Assembly (NCBI GenBank): GCA_965248155.1
Contig: CBDFIO010000001.1
Span: 1,302,001-1,366,000, forward strand
Source: RFSX01 sp965248155
GTDB taxonomy: Bacteria > Bacteroidota > Bacteroidia > Chitinophagales > Saprospiraceae
Direction: 5' to 3'
DNA: 64,000 nt
Positions 7,519 to 17,390 of this stretch are shown one piece after another (the first letter of the stretch is position 1; the number at the start of each line of letters is the position of its first letter). Position numbers and translations under genes: made by a program. The notes under the pieces are model-generated. The model was not told where the DNA came from and did no database searches. It was given only the letters and a program-made list of their open reading frames with translations.

Positions 7519-9369
7519 TTACTTTGTTTTTTCATAATCTAATAAATCATCCATAGTCTGAACAGATACTGCATGATAATTATTTCTTGATTGCGAATAT
7601 ATTTTTCTTGCTAATTCAAGATGATTATTATCTTTCATCGCTTTATAAAGTGGCGTTAAAAATTTTCTTCTTCCAACTGTATTAAGAAATTGAGTGATTT
7701 GAGTTATGTTCTCAGAAAAATAACCAGATTTAATACTCAACTCATACCAGGCAGCCGCAATTTCAGAATTTCCAGAATTTGAAAACTTATAAGCCATATC
7801 CAACTGACTCATTAATTGAAGGCTAAGATCCGTAGGCAATCTTCTGATAAAATGTAACCATTCATGAGTCGTCCAGTTATTATGGTCTTTTAATTCAGAT
7901 TCAGAAATAAAGAGATCGATTTCAGATTCTACTATTTTGAACTTATCTGAACTAAACCGAACTACGTTCTCCGGAATACCGGGACCGAAAACCCACTCCT
8001 CTATATTGACTTCTTCATCAATATCAGATAATAGGTTTTCATTTAGGTAAACTAAAAACTCGCTTGTTGTTATCGTTTGAAATTCATGTTCTTTAAAATA
8101 TTGTGTTAGAAAAGAATCAAACTTTTCTTTTCCCACTTTAGACTCTAACATACCGAGAAAATAAGCTCCTTTCTCATAAGCTATATCCGTCATCCCATCA
8201 TCCGGATCGTGACCTAGCAAATCCAGTTTTAAATGTGTGTCCTTATGATCATGACCTATATCATCTACATCAGCTTCAAGATCCTGGTATCCTAGGACGG
8301 CAAGCATGGAAGCATAGTCAGATCCATATAAAGCTTCCATAATTCTTCTTTCAAAATAAACCGTAAACCCTTCGTTTAACCAGAAGTCATCCCAAGTGGC
8401 ATTGGTAACTAAATTTCCTGACCAGGAGTGAGCCAATTCGTGTGCAATTAAAGATGTTAAAGATCTGTCACCGGCTATAATCGTTGGTGTTGCAAAAGTC
8501 AATCTCGGGTTTTCCATTCCACCGAAAGGAAAAGAAGAAGGTAATACGATAACATCATATCTTTCCCAAAGGTATGGTCCATACAGGCCTTCAGCCAATT
8601 CTAACATTCTTTCCATTTCACTAAATTCAAATGCTGCCTTTTCCAACATCCCTTGTTCTGCATAAACTCCTGTCCTTTCACCAATAGCTTCGAATTGAAT
8701 ATCTCCAATCGCTAATGCGATAAGATAGGGTGGAATAGCTTGTTTCATCTCAAAGGCATATTCTCCCGATTCAACAAGACTTATTGGATTAGAAGCACTC
8801 ATAACAGCCATCATCCCTTTTGGTGTTTTAATACGTGCGTTATAAGTTATCCTGATGCCTGGACTGTCTTGACACGGGATCCATGTCCTGGATAATATCG
8901 CCTGACCTTGCGTAAATAAAAATGGAGATTTCTTGTCGGTAGTTTGTTCTGGATTTAACCACTGTACTGCAGATGATTCGTTAGTTGTTGAATAGTCGAT
9001 TCTAATTTTATTATCTGTAGAGCTAATAGGTATATGTAAAGCTTGGCCAAGAAAAGGAACTGATTCACCTAAACTAAAGGCTACATTGTTTTCAGAAGAG
9101 GTGCTAACATTAGAAATATTCAGGTTCCGTACGTCTAGGATAATCTCTGAAGCATTATTAGCAACAAAATCAAATTCAGCATATCCTTTTAATATCCTTT
9201 CATTAAAGTCAGCTTCCAAATTCAATTCAAGATGCGTTGTAATAGCTTTATCGGGATTTGAAAAACTATGATGGTCTTTACGATCCGATTGTTGGTACTT
9301 TTCAAAAATTGGGTTCGCCGGTGTACACATAATTAAAAAGCTTAAAAAAAAGGCCAATATTTTACTCAT
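7519..9369 (-). CDS. M1 family metallo-aminopeptidase (LTA4-hydrolase-like)
   Basis: Zinc aminopeptidase with the M1 layout: N-terminal beta domain, catalytic domain with the exopeptidase signature GGMENPRLTF and zinc motif HELAHSWSG...NEGF (HExxH-x18-E), and a C-terminal helical domain like leukotriene A4 hydrolase (WLHFIRRLP onwards). I chose the start at ATG 9367-9369, giving an N-terminus MSKILAFFLSFLIMCTPANP that looks like a lipoprotein signal with Cys15. The in-frame ATG at 9429 is rejected because a TAnnTTTG promoter box covers 9427-9434 and the extra 20 residues do not fit a signal peptide. Likely exported and attached to a membrane. It precedes the S46 peptidase on the same strand. 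Confidence 0.93.
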   Translation of the reverse strand: MSKILAFFLSFLIMCTPANPIFEKYQQSDRKDHHSFSNPDKAITTHLELNLEADFNERILKGYAEFDFVANNASEIILDVRNLNISNVSTSSENNVAFSLGESVPFLGQALHIPISSTDNKIRIDYSTTNESSAVQWLNPEQTTDKKSPFLFTQGQAILSRTWIPCQDSPGIRITYNARIKTPKGMMAVMSASNPISLVESGEYAFEMKQAIPPYLIALAIGDIQFEAIGERTGVYAEQGMLEKAAFEFSEMERMLELAEGLYGPYLWERYDVIVLPSSFPFGGMENPRLTFATPTIIAGDRSLTSLIAHELAHSWSGNLVTNATWDDFWLNEGFTVYFERRIMEALYGSDYASMLAVLGYQDLEADVDDIGHDHKDTHLKLDLLGHDPDDGMTDIAYEKGAYFLGMLESKVGKEKFDSFLTQYFKEHEFQTITTSEFLVYLNENLLSDIDEEVNIEEWVFGPGIPENVVRFSSDKFKIVESEIDLFISESELKDHNNWTTHEWLHFIRRLPTDLSLQLMSQLDMAYKFSNSGNSEIAAAWYELSIKSGYFSENITQITQFLNTVGRRKFLTPLYKAMKDNNHLELARKIYSQSRNNYHAVSVQTMDDLLDYEKTK

Positions 9370-9426
9370 AACGTTAATCCAAACAGGCTTTCGGGGGATT
9401 AGAATAATTTGAATCTGAAAAGAGTG

Positions 9427-9434
9427 CAAATATA
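9427..9434 (-). promoter_or_regulatory. Bacteroidota -7 box (TATATTTG) of the M1 peptidase gene
   Basis: Minus-strand TATATTTG matches TAnnTTTG. It lies about 58 bases upstream of the preferred ATG (9369) and overlaps the longer candidate ATG at 9429, which argues against that longer start. Confidence 0.5.
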
Positions 9435-9572
9435 TAGCAGAAGAGCTGATTAACTAAGTATTACACTAAATCTTTTATTATTAGAAATAAATTGTGCTAA
9501 TCATCAAAAGATAATATATATCTGATTGATATGCAAATTATTTAAATTTATGTTTTTAAATAATATGTTATC

Positions 9573-12500
9573 ATGACAAACAAAAGTCTTCTTTTAGTAC
9601 TATTCATATTTCTTGCCCAAAATGCGAATGCTGATTTTATAAAGAAGCATATGGAATACGATAATTCCAGTGAAAAATCTATCTCTTTTCTTGATGGAAC
9701 TGTTACATCTACATTAACATTTTCAATGGATTCATGCTCAGCTTGGGTTTTAGCCGGTACAAGGAATGAATATACTGAGTTTACTGCCCCTACAAATATC
9801 GACTCATCTTGTGCAGAACTTTCTGTACTAAATGGACACCTTTATCGTGAAGATCCACATGTTAATTTCCATTCTTGTACTCCCGGAATAAATAATACTA
9901 CAGCTATATGCATTAGCTCTGACAATGCCTGCACTTTTGATAAAGGAAATCAAAAATCATTAAAAATTGATCTTATTGTAGATCCGGGAGTTAATGGATC
10001 TGCTTCATTAAGCAACATATCATTTTACGAACGTGCTCCGGAATCGTTTATCTTCTTAGATGGACCAACAGGGCCAAATAACTATCCAACACTTTTCGGT
10101 ATTAGGATTTTAAAAAATGGTCAAGAGGTATATTTTGCTGAAGACATTCCTACAAACTTAGACTGGACTTTGCAATCTATTGATTTAGGGAATAACCCCG
10201 AGCTTATTGTTACCAGTTCTACGGTTTTCAATATTGAATTGATGGCATATTGTCTTATCGATAACGGTGAAGGAGTCACAGCATGGGATTTAGATGAAAT
10301 CGTCATCAGCTCTGTATGCTCAGACGAATCCATAGATGGTGGAATCCTCACAACAATTGATGGGTTAACTGAACTGGATATTTGTTCACTTGATGGTGTA
10401 TCAGATGCTTTTGAAGTTTCAATAATCAATTATTCCGGGACTAATTCTGACTGGCTGGTTACTGACAATGATGGATTTATTATTGCAATTCCAGATAATC
10501 CCCCATTTGATTTTGAAGGAAGTGCTCTTGAAGTTTGCAAGGTTTACCACCTTGCTTCTGAAGGCCCAATAAGTGGAGTGGACATAGGTAATCACATTAA
10601 TAATATTACTGGATGTTACGGCTTATCAAATGCAATAATTGTTAATAAAATTTCTCCTGTTCCTGGAATTATAACCTTGGATAATGGAGCCACAAGTTTT
10701 TCTTTATGTGTTGGTGGTATTATTGGAGATTCGATAAATGTTAATCTGACTGGAGGAAATGGAGCCAATAGTCAATGGTTGATAACTGATCTCCAAGGAA
10801 ATATATTAGATACTCCCGCAAGTCCTCCCTTTGATATTTCAAATGCTGGAGTAGGGACTTGCTTGATAAGGCATATTAGTTATGATGGATCTATCTCCGG
10901 AGTTGAAATAGGAAATAATGTTTCTGACATTACAGGATGTTTTTCCTTTTCCAACTCAATCACCGTCTATAGAGAAACTTTGGAAGGAGGCACAATCTCT
11001 CTTATTTCTTTGGCAGTAGACACGACGATTTGTATATCAGACTCTCAATCAGATTCATTAGATGTCCTGGTTAATAGTCAGATGGGACAACATTCTGCAT
11101 GGATAATAACAGATGAAGATTTAAACATTATTGATTTACCCTTAGGTCCTCCATTCGATTTGGAAGCCAGTAACCCAAACACATGTCTGATATGGTTTGT
11201 TACATTTGAAAATATAGATGGCCTGAATATTGGCTCTAATACTGCAAACCTGAGTGGTTGTTTCGGCCTGTCAAATTCAATTACAGTTCACAGAGAAACG
11301 TCAAACGGAGGATTCATTTCCTATGATGGTGAAGTTTATATCGAGATTTGTGAAGATGATGGTGTATCAAATCAAATAGACTTAAACCATATTAATCAAG
11401 TAGGTCAGAATACAATCTGGGTTATTACCGATGAAAACGGATTGATTATCGAGACTTCAGTTTCGGCGTCTTTCAACTTTGATTCTCGACCATCCGGAAC
11501 TTATATTATCTATAATGTCATGTACAACAGCTCCCTTATCGGACTTGACATTGGTAGTGAAATTGGTAATGTCTCTGGAACATGCATTAGTCTTTCGAAC
11601 TCGGTTACTGTAGTAAAGGAAACAGCAATAGGTGGAATTATTTCTTCTCCAGATGGCATCGATATTAGATTGCGTATTACAGATGGAGATGTTATTCCTA
11701 TCGAAGTAGATCTTACTGGAAATCAAGGTGATTTTTCAACTTGGTTGATTCTGGATGCTGATGGCAATATATTAGAAATTCCAGTCGGACCACCATTTAC
11801 TCCAAGTTTTTCAAATGATGAATGCTTTATTAGACACTTAAGTTATGGAGCTTCTTTTGCAGGATTAGCAGTTGATCAAAATATCTCTGGTTTCCTTGGT
11901 TGCTATGATTTATCAAATGAAATACGCATCGAAAAAGATTCAATATCTGGTGGCTACTTAAGTTCTGGAGGAGAAACATTTGTTTTCTTCTGCTCACTGG
12001 CAGGTGCACAACAAGCTATGATAAATTATGAGTTAATCAATAATGTTGGTGATGATGAGGAATTGTTTTTAACCGATGAAGATGGGAAAATACTCGAAAT
12101 GATTACAGGTTCAGTAATTGACTTAAGTAATTACCCAAGTGGCGAATACTTTGTTTACAACTTAGCATATAATAGCTTAGTATTTAATAATCATATAGGA
12201 AATTTCGTGGATGATATTTCAGGTGATTGTATTGATCTTTCTAATCCACTTTCAATATTAAAGAAAGCAATCGATGGAGGTGTTCTTGGTTCATCATTAG
12301 GAACCAATATTGAACTTTGTAGAGGAGGATCAAGCGCAAATTTTGAAGAAGTTGACATTTCGGTCACAAATACTATTGGAACTCATACTTCATTATTGGT
12401 GACGGACGAAGATGGATACATTTTGTCAATACCTTTGGACATCCCATTAAATCTTGATACTGTCGGAGTTAATCCTTGTTTCGTTTGGCATGTGAGTTAT

Positions 12501-15398
12501 GAAGTTGGCTTGACTGGAAAAGAAGTAGGTAATCATATTTCAGACCTTGTAGGTTGTTTCGACTTTTCTAACTTCATCAAAATATACAAGACTACGGTTG
12601 AAGGCGGAGAACTAAGTTCAAATGGCGAAACCAGTTTCGATTTTTGCGTAGGGGATGGAATTCCTGACATTGTTGATGTTCAGATTAATGGATCTCTCGG
12701 TCCAAATTCCACTTATTTGGTCACCGATGAAAACAATCAGATCCTGGATGTTTCTAATCAAACTTCATTTGATTTTGAATCTGCTGGAAGCGGAACATGT
12801 TTGATCTACCATCTTAGCTACCTAGATCCCATGTCGGGAATGTCTGAAGGTGAAAACCTTGACACTTTAAATGGATGTTTCGATCTTTCTAATTCAATTA
12901 CGATCGTAAAAAATGAAATTAGTGTCCGTTCTATTAGCTTCAATGACGGAAGTTTAGAGAAAAGACTTTGTGTAGGAGATGGATCAAGCGATTTCGTATC
13001 AATCGTCAATGTTTCATCCGGGTTAGGAAGCAGCTCTTTAATAGTCACAGATGAAGACGGAAACATCTTAGACTTACCTAATAGTAACACTATTAACTTT
13101 GAAAACGCCGGTCCTGGAAATTGTTATATATGGCAGATTAACTATAATGGTCATATAGACGGATTAGAGGAGGGTCAGAATTTTAACGATCTGTCTGGAT
13201 GCTACTTGATTTCGAATTCAGTCAAAGTTGTCAGAGAAGAAATAATTGCTTCTACCATAAGCCTTGCAGGAGGAAGTGTAGAAACCAATATTTGTGTTGG
13301 GACAGGTCTTATCCATGTTATCAATGTCTTCGAAACATCTCAAGGGAATGGGAGTTCAAATTGGATTATCACCGATGCTTCCGGGATTATTTTAGATTTA
13401 CCATCACATCCTCCGTTCGACTTTTCAACTGCAGGGGAAGGTGTTTGTAGTATATGGAAAGTCAACTATCTTGGATCAATAGAAGGTCTGGAAATTGGTA
13501 ATGATATTTCTGATCTTGATGGATGCTATTTATTATCTAATGAGATTAGAATTATACGAGAAGAAGTTGAACGACCTTCCATTACTTATTTAAATGGCAC
13601 AAACGAAAAAACAATTTGCCTGAATGATGGAACAGACGATATTGTTGATTTCTTAGTAAATGGTGTTGAAGGAATGGGTGCCTGGTTAGTTACTGATGAT
13701 AATGGAATAATTTTGAGTTTACCTAACACAGCTCCAATTGATTTCAGTAGTACAGGATTCGGAAAATGTTTTATCTGGTATATCAATTTTTATGGAGATG
13801 TTGAAGGATTGGAAGTTGGAGAAAGTGCTTTTGACTTATCCGGATGTTATAAAATCTCTAATGGTCTGGTATTAAACCGAGTGGCTTTTGATTCTGTATC
13901 CTCAAGCTCCAATTTATGTGTTACAATGAATGACTGTAATGCTATTATCATTTCAGGAGACAACCAGGATTATTCTGAATTTACTGCAGATATAAACAAC
14001 AGTTCAGAATGTACACAATTCACGGTAGTTGGAGGCCATCTTTATAGAAATGAACCACAGGTAAATCTTCATTCTTGTACACCTGGAGTTAACAATACTG
14101 AAGCCATGTGTATCAATGCATTGGATGGATGTGATTTTGTTGCTGATAGCGATAGAGCGGTCAGATTTGACATCTTAGTTGAACCCGGCTCAAATCATGT
14201 TGCCAATATCGGATCGCTAAGTTTTTATGAAAGAGCTCCACGGGAATTCATTTGGATCAATGGTTCAAGTGGACCCAATAACTATCCGATAAAATATGGA
14301 ATGAGAGTCCTTAAAAATGGTATGGAAATCTATAGAGAAGAAGATATTCCAACCTCGCTCGAATATTCTCTCGAAACTTTTGACTTTTCTACAAATGAAG
14401 ATTTCGTAGTGTATGAACCGACTATATTTAGTTTCGAATTACTTTCATATTGTTTGGTTGGATCTAATGGATTAGTTGAAATCTGGGACTTAGATGATAT
14501 TAAACTTAGTTCAGATTGTAATAGTGCCTTAATTGGAGGGATTCTAACTTCAGTAGCAGGATTAGATTATGATGAAGTATGTACTGATGACGGAATTGAT
14601 GATAATTTATCTGTAAATCTGCTTGGAGGCCAGGGACCTGACATGGCCTGGATTGTTACTGATGAATCTGGACTAATTCTAGATCTGCCTAATGGGCCAA
14701 CTTTTAACTTCGAAGGAAGTGGAGCAGGTATTTGTCTATTACGGAGCATAAGTTATGTCAATGGCTTGACTGGTCTGGAGATAGGAGGAAATATTTCAAA
14801 CCTTGAAGGATGTTTTGAATTATCTAATGCATTGACGGTACAGCGAAAGACAGGTGAAGACTGTTCAGATTGCGATGTAGAAGGTGGTCAATTGACCTTT
14901 TCTGATGGAAGCGTAGAATATACAATCTGTGCTGATGATGGCATGTCAAATCTGATAGAATTCAACCTGTCAGGAAATTCAGCTCAAAATTCTGGATGGT
15001 TGATAACTAATGAATTTGGATTTATCACACATGTTTTCGATGTTACTCCTTTTGAATTCGAAGGGTTTGATAATGGGACATACGATGTCTGGCATGTAAG
15101 CTATGACGATACAATTCAAAATTATAGTGTTGGAAATCTTGCATCAAGTTTGGTCGGCTGTTATGATCTATCTAATTCTATAAGTGTCCATGCGGAAACT
15201 ATCCATGGAGGAGGCTGCGGCACATTCCAAATTCCTGACACTGACAATTTTATGATGTCACCTAACCCAACTAGTGATATTTTGAATATTCAGACAGACA
15301 TTGAAATGGATAACTCTAGTTATTTAATGATCTATAACAGATTGGGTCAACAATTAATAAAGCAAGATATGGGCAATCTATTAACTAAAGTTACATAA
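9573..15398 (+). CDS. Giant repeat-bearing T9SS cargo protein, sorting domain frameshifted
   Basis: 1941 residues with signal peptide (to about residue 20, QNANA). Layout: a ~200-residue Cys-containing domain A1 (about 50-245), eleven ~105-residue repeats R1-R11 (about 254-1440), a second copy A2 (about 1444-1650), repeats R12-R13 (about 1653-1875), and the start of a type A T9SS sorting domain (MSPNPTSDILNIQT). Each R unit has a C near its start, a WLITDExGxIL strand, PPFDFE, a second C before IWHxSY, GLEIGxNISDL, then GCFxLSN. A1 and A2 share GHLYR..P.VN.HSCTPG and SFYERAP. No enzyme motif seen. The frame ends early at 15398; the missing end of the sorting domain continues in another frame to 15478, so one base appears lost at about 15390-15397. 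Likely a surface or adhesive protein. R units resemble uncharacterised repeats I recall from Lewinella-type proteins. Confidence 0.85.
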   Translation: MTNKSLLLVLFIFLAQNANADFIKKHMEYDNSSEKSISFLDGTVTSTLTFSMDSCSAWVLAGTRNEYTEFTAPTNIDSSCAELSVLNGHLYREDPHVNFHSCTPGINNTTAICISSDNACTFDKGNQKSLKIDLIVDPGVNGSASLSNISFYERAPESFIFLDGPTGPNNYPTLFGIRILKNGQEVYFAEDIPTNLDWTLQSIDLGNNPELIVTSSTVFNIELMAYCLIDNGEGVTAWDLDEIVISSVCSDESIDGGILTTIDGLTELDICSLDGVSDAFEVSIINYSGTNSDWLVTDNDGFIIAIPDNPPFDFEGSALEVCKVYHLASEGPISGVDIGNHINNITGCYGLSNAIIVNKISPVPGIITLDNGATSFSLCVGGIIGDSINVNLTGGNGANSQWLITDLQGNILDTPASPPFDISNAGVGTCLIRHISYDGSISGVEIGNNVSDITGCFSFSNSITVYRETLEGGTISLISLAVDTTICISDSQSDSLDVLVNSQMGQHSAWIITDEDLNIIDLPLGPPFDLEASNPNTCLIWFVTFENIDGLNIGSNTANLSGCFGLSNSITVHRETSNGGFISYDGEVYIEICEDDGVSNQIDLNHINQVGQNTIWVITDENGLIIETSVSASFNFDSRPSGTYIIYNVMYNSSLIGLDIGSEIGNVSGTCISLSNSVTVVKETAIGGIISSPDGIDIRLRITDGDVIPIEVDLTGNQGDFSTWLILDADGNILEIPVGPPFTPSFSNDECFIRHLSYGASFAGLAVDQNISGFLGCYDLSNEIRIEKDSISGGYLSSGGETFVFFCSLAGAQQAMINYELINNVGDDEELFLTDEDGKILEMITGSVIDLSNYPSGEYFVYNLAYNSLVFNNHIGNFVDDISGDCIDLSNPLSILKKAIDGGVLGSSLGTNIELCRGGSSANFEEVDISVTNTIGTHTSLLVTDEDGYILSIPLDIPLNLDTVGVNPCFVWHVSYEVGLTGKEVGNHISDLVGCFDFSNFIKIYKTTVEGGELSSNGETSFDFCVGDGIPDIVDVQINGSLGPNSTYLVTDENNQILDVSNQTSFDFESAGSGTCLIYHLSYLDPMSGMSEGENLDTLNGCFDLSNSITIVKNEISVRSISFNDGSLEKRLCVGDGSSDFVSIVNVSSGLGSSSLIVTDEDGNILDLPNSNTINFENAGPGNCYIWQINYNGHIDGLEEGQNFNDLSGCYLISNSVKVVREEIIASTISLAGGSVETNICVGTGLIHVINVFETSQGNGSSNWIITDASGIILDLPSHPPFDFSTAGEGVCSIWKVNYLGSIEGLEIGNDISDLDGCYLLSNEIRIIREEVERPSITYLNGTNEKTICLNDGTDDIVDFLVNGVEGMGAWLVTDDNGIILSLPNTAPIDFSSTGFGKCFIWYINFYGDVEGLEVGESAFDLSGCYKISNGLVLNRVAFDSVSSSSNLCVTMNDCNAIIISGDNQDYSEFTADINNSSECTQFTVVGGHLYRNEPQVNLHSCTPGVNNTEAMCINALDGCDFVADSDRAVRFDILVEPGSNHVANIGSLSFYERAPREFIWINGSSGPNNYPIKYGMRVLKNGMEIYREEDIPTSLEYSLETFDFSTNEDFVVYEPTIFSFELLSYCLVGSNGLVEIWDLDDIKLSSDCNSALIGGILTSVAGLDYDEVCTDDGIDDNLSVNLLGGQGPDMAWIVTDESGLILDLPNGPTFNFEGSGAGICLLRSISYVNGLTGLEIGGNISNLEGCFELSNALTVQRKTGEDCSDCDVEGGQLTFSDGSVEYTICADDGMSNLIEFNLSGNSAQNSGWLITNEFGFITHVFDVTPFEFEGFDNGTYDVWHVSYDDTIQNYSVGNLASSLVGCYDLSNSISVHAETIHGGGCGTFQIPDTDNFMMSPNPTSDILNIQTDIEMDNSSYLMIYNRLGQQLIKQDMGNLLTKVT

Positions 15399-15478
15399 AT
15401 AATTTGCCTTCAGGTATATATTTTATTCAGTTTGTAAGCGGCCATCAAAAAATCGTGAAGAACTTTATAAAAATGTAG
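15386..15478 (+). pseudogene. Out-of-frame remainder of the T9SS type A sorting domain
   Basis: The -1 frame reads NNLPSGIYFIQFVSGHQ followed by a basic end (KIVKNFIKM) and a TAG at 15476-15478. This is the standard closing strand pair of a type A sorting domain and joins directly onto the giant protein's NRLGQQLIKQ segment if one base is added near 15390-15397 (for example GTTAC read as GTTAAC, giving KVNINNLPSG). Without it, the protein should not be recognised by the T9SS. Confidence 0.8.
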
Positions 15479-15506
15479 AAAAACATTACAACCAAATAAA
15501 TAAAAG

Positions 15507-15534
15507 AGCCGCTTTTAAAGAGTGGCTTTTTTTT
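15507..15534 (+). terminator. Terminator of the giant cargo gene
   Basis: Stem AGCCGCT (15507-15513) with AGTGGCT (15521-15527), seven pairs including one G-U, followed by eight T (15527-15534). It overlaps the 3' end of the convergent kinase gene, and its position just after 15478 fits the restored, not the truncated, reading frame. Confidence 0.75.
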
Positions 15535-16168
15535 GTTGAATTGCTTGAAAGTCTTTAGTCACAATTATATCTGCAAGGCTTTTATGATTATGAATAAGTT
15601 TGTGTTCCATCTCAAGAACTTTTTCGTTAAAAGGGACAATGGAATCTCGGTTTCTTGCAACTCTGTCTTGCCTTGTATCTTTATAATTTCGTGTAAGGAA
15701 AATTCTTAATTGTCCCTCCTTGATTAGCATACCATAAGTTCCCTCTGCAATTATGACAGAAATTTCCTCTGCATTTATAATCTCTGATCCGATATCATTT
15801 TGTTCATAATTAACCAAAGGCTTAGCAATTGAATTTGCTCTGGATTTAGCCTTGAGAATATGGTCTTCCATTAAATTAATATTTACTTCTTGAGGACCAA
15901 CATGACTTATATCTTTCAACCTTGCCTGATGGTTTGTTTCAGGAGGTAGAAAAAAATAATCATCCATATGTAAGATTAATGATGGTCTTTGATTCTTTCC
16001 CAAAACTTCTTTCAATGAATATGCCAGAGTAGATTTTCCGGAACCTGATTCACCTCCAATTAAAATAACAGTAACATTTTCAACATCTAAAGTTGGCTGT
16101 ATTAAGTTGAAAATTTGATATCCCAAGTTCAGGTACTCTTCATTTAACTTAATATTATCGCCAATCAT
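15515..16168 (-). CDS. P-loop small-molecule kinase, uridine kinase/phosphoribulokinase fold
   Basis: 217 residues. Walker A GGESGSGKST (38-47), an acidic DDYF (69-72) equivalent to the metal/substrate segment of uridine kinases, and an Arg-rich lid-like region (TRQDRVARNRDS). This places it in the uridine kinase/PRK-like P-loop family, but the true uridine-binding signature is not evident. The start ATG lies one base after the stop of the upstream glycosidase (TAA-T-ATG), so it is the third gene of a symporter-glycosidase-kinase operon. From that context I infer that it phosphorylates the sugar released by the glycosidase; the substrate is unknown. Its 3' end overlaps the terminator of the convergent gene. 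Confidence 0.8.
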   Translation of the reverse strand: MIGDNIKLNEEYLNLGYQIFNLIQPTLDVENVTVILIGGESGSGKSTLAYSLKEVLGKNQRPSLILHMDDYFFLPPETNHQARLKDISHVGPQEVNINLMEDHILKAKSRANSIAKPLVNYEQNDIGSEIINAEEISVIIAEGTYGMLIKEGQLRIFLTRNYKDTRQDRVARNRDSIVPFNEKVLEMEHKLIHNHKSLADIIVTKDFQAIQQKKATL

Positions 16169-16169
16169 A

Positions 16170-17390
16170 TTATCTGAGTTGTCGAATAATTGATGGTTCG
16201 AATAAGCATTGATGCATGATAATTATTCCGCTCGCTGTAAAAGACATATTTGTTTTTCCTTCTGGCTCGAGCTTTACGGAATCAACATATTCTCTAAATG
16301 CATCATTGTTTGTTTTAGCAGTCGATTCAAAAGAGAGCAAAAATTCCTCAATAGAGTGGGGCATGTTTATTTTAGCCAATCCCAAAGAAAATATGCCCAT
16401 CATTATTGGCCAGATTCCGCCATTATGGAAATGAACAGGCTTATTTTTAAATGAAAATGAATAATTATTCAGCAGATCATTCCACAGCGGATCTCCTTCA
16501 TTAATTATTGGCCAGTATGCAGGTAACATCTTAGAAGAAATACTAGACTGAATCTCAGTGACCTTTTGAATAATGGATTCAGCTTGTTGATCGTTAGAAA
16601 AGCCTAAAAACATGGCCAGTCCAATACCAGGGGTATCAAAAATATTATAATAATAAGATGGATTAAACCCGGCGAGAAAATGTCTGATACTTAGAGTCGA
16701 CCATTTAGCAAATAAAGATTGATGATACGCCAGTTCTTCATTATTGTGATCGGGCCATAAATTAATTTCTATTGCTTTTTGAATAGCACTCAATTTTTCA
16801 GAATACACTTCGCTTCTTATATACACATCAGCAAACAACTTTAGTGCCCAATAGCGCAGACAATTGTCATATAACAAATAACCATGTAATGGATATTCAT
16901 CTGCCCAATTACCACTTAATGGCGTATAGATTAAATGTTTGTTATTGAATTCCCAAGCATCTAGAATTTCCAGGGCCTTCAATAAGCTGGTCTCTATTTT
17001 TTTACGGAATTCAATATCTTCTTTTGTAAATCTGATGTACAAGCATGCTCCAATTACAAACCAGCTAGTAGCATCAACACGACCTACAAGTCCACCGTGA
17101 CTGACATCTAAACTTCCATCTTCATTTACTTTGACATTTGAAGGGACTGTCCCTTTTCCTAATTGATTCTGAGCAAGGAGCTGAAGAGATTTCTTTAATC
17201 CCTGTATGATGATTTTATCATTAGCGAGGATTCCAGCAATTCCTGAAACGATTGCATCCCTTGCCCAAATACGCTTATAGTTATCACTATCTGCTGTGCT
17301 GGCCACAATCCCGTGATCTGTACATGCCGCCTTAAGCTGTTCTAGCGATTTATAATATAAATCATGATAATATTCCTTCTTCTTAATCAA
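16170..17390 (-). CDS. (alpha/alpha)6-barrel glycoside hydrolase, GH100/GH63-like
   Basis: 406 residues, no signal peptide, so cytoplasmic. The sequence has the six-hairpin glycosidase pattern. RIWARDAIVSG occurs near the N-terminus. VGRVDATSWFVIGACLYI resembles the VDSxxWWIILLRAY segment of neutral/alkaline invertases, whose Asp is catalytic. SGNWADEYPLHGYLLYDN and HNGGIWPIMMGIFSLGLAK follow. It could therefore act on sucrose or another alpha-glucoside; amylo-alpha-1,6-glucosidase and mannosylglycerate hydrolase relatives are alternatives. The start is TTG at 17388-17390, overlapping the symporter's TGA (TTGA), since no ATG lies nearby before the conserved region. Middle gene of a three-gene import-hydrolysis-phosphorylation operon. 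Confidence 0.8.
   Translation of the reverse strand: MIKKKEYYHDLYYKSLEQLKAACTDHGIVASTADSDNYKRIWARDAIVSGIAGILANDKIIIQGLKKSLQLLAQNQLGKGTVPSNVKVNEDGSLDVSHGGLVGRVDATSWFVIGACLYIRFTKEDIEFRKKIETSLLKALEILDAWEFNNKHLIYTPLSGNWADEYPLHGYLLYDNCLRYWALKLFADVYIRSEVYSEKLSAIQKAIEINLWPDHNNEELAYHQSLFAKWSTLSIRHFLAGFNPSYYYNIFDTPGIGLAMFLGFSNDQQAESIIQKVTEIQSSISSKMLPAYWPIINEGDPLWNDLLNNYSFSFKNKPVHFHNGGIWPIMMGIFSLGLAKINMPHSIEEFLLSFESTAKTNNDAFREYVDSVKLEPEGKTNMSFTASGIIIMHQCLFEPSIIRQLR

Noticed and set aside
9370..9429. Longer start for the M1 peptidase
   Set aside because: It overlaps a TAnnTTTG promoter box and adds 20 residues ahead of a normal lipoprotein signal.
10336..13880. Repeats of the giant cargo considered as CRISPR or DNA tandem repeats
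   Set aside because: The repetition is at protein level, units are ~315 bases and diverged in DNA, and there are no short identical repeats with spacers.
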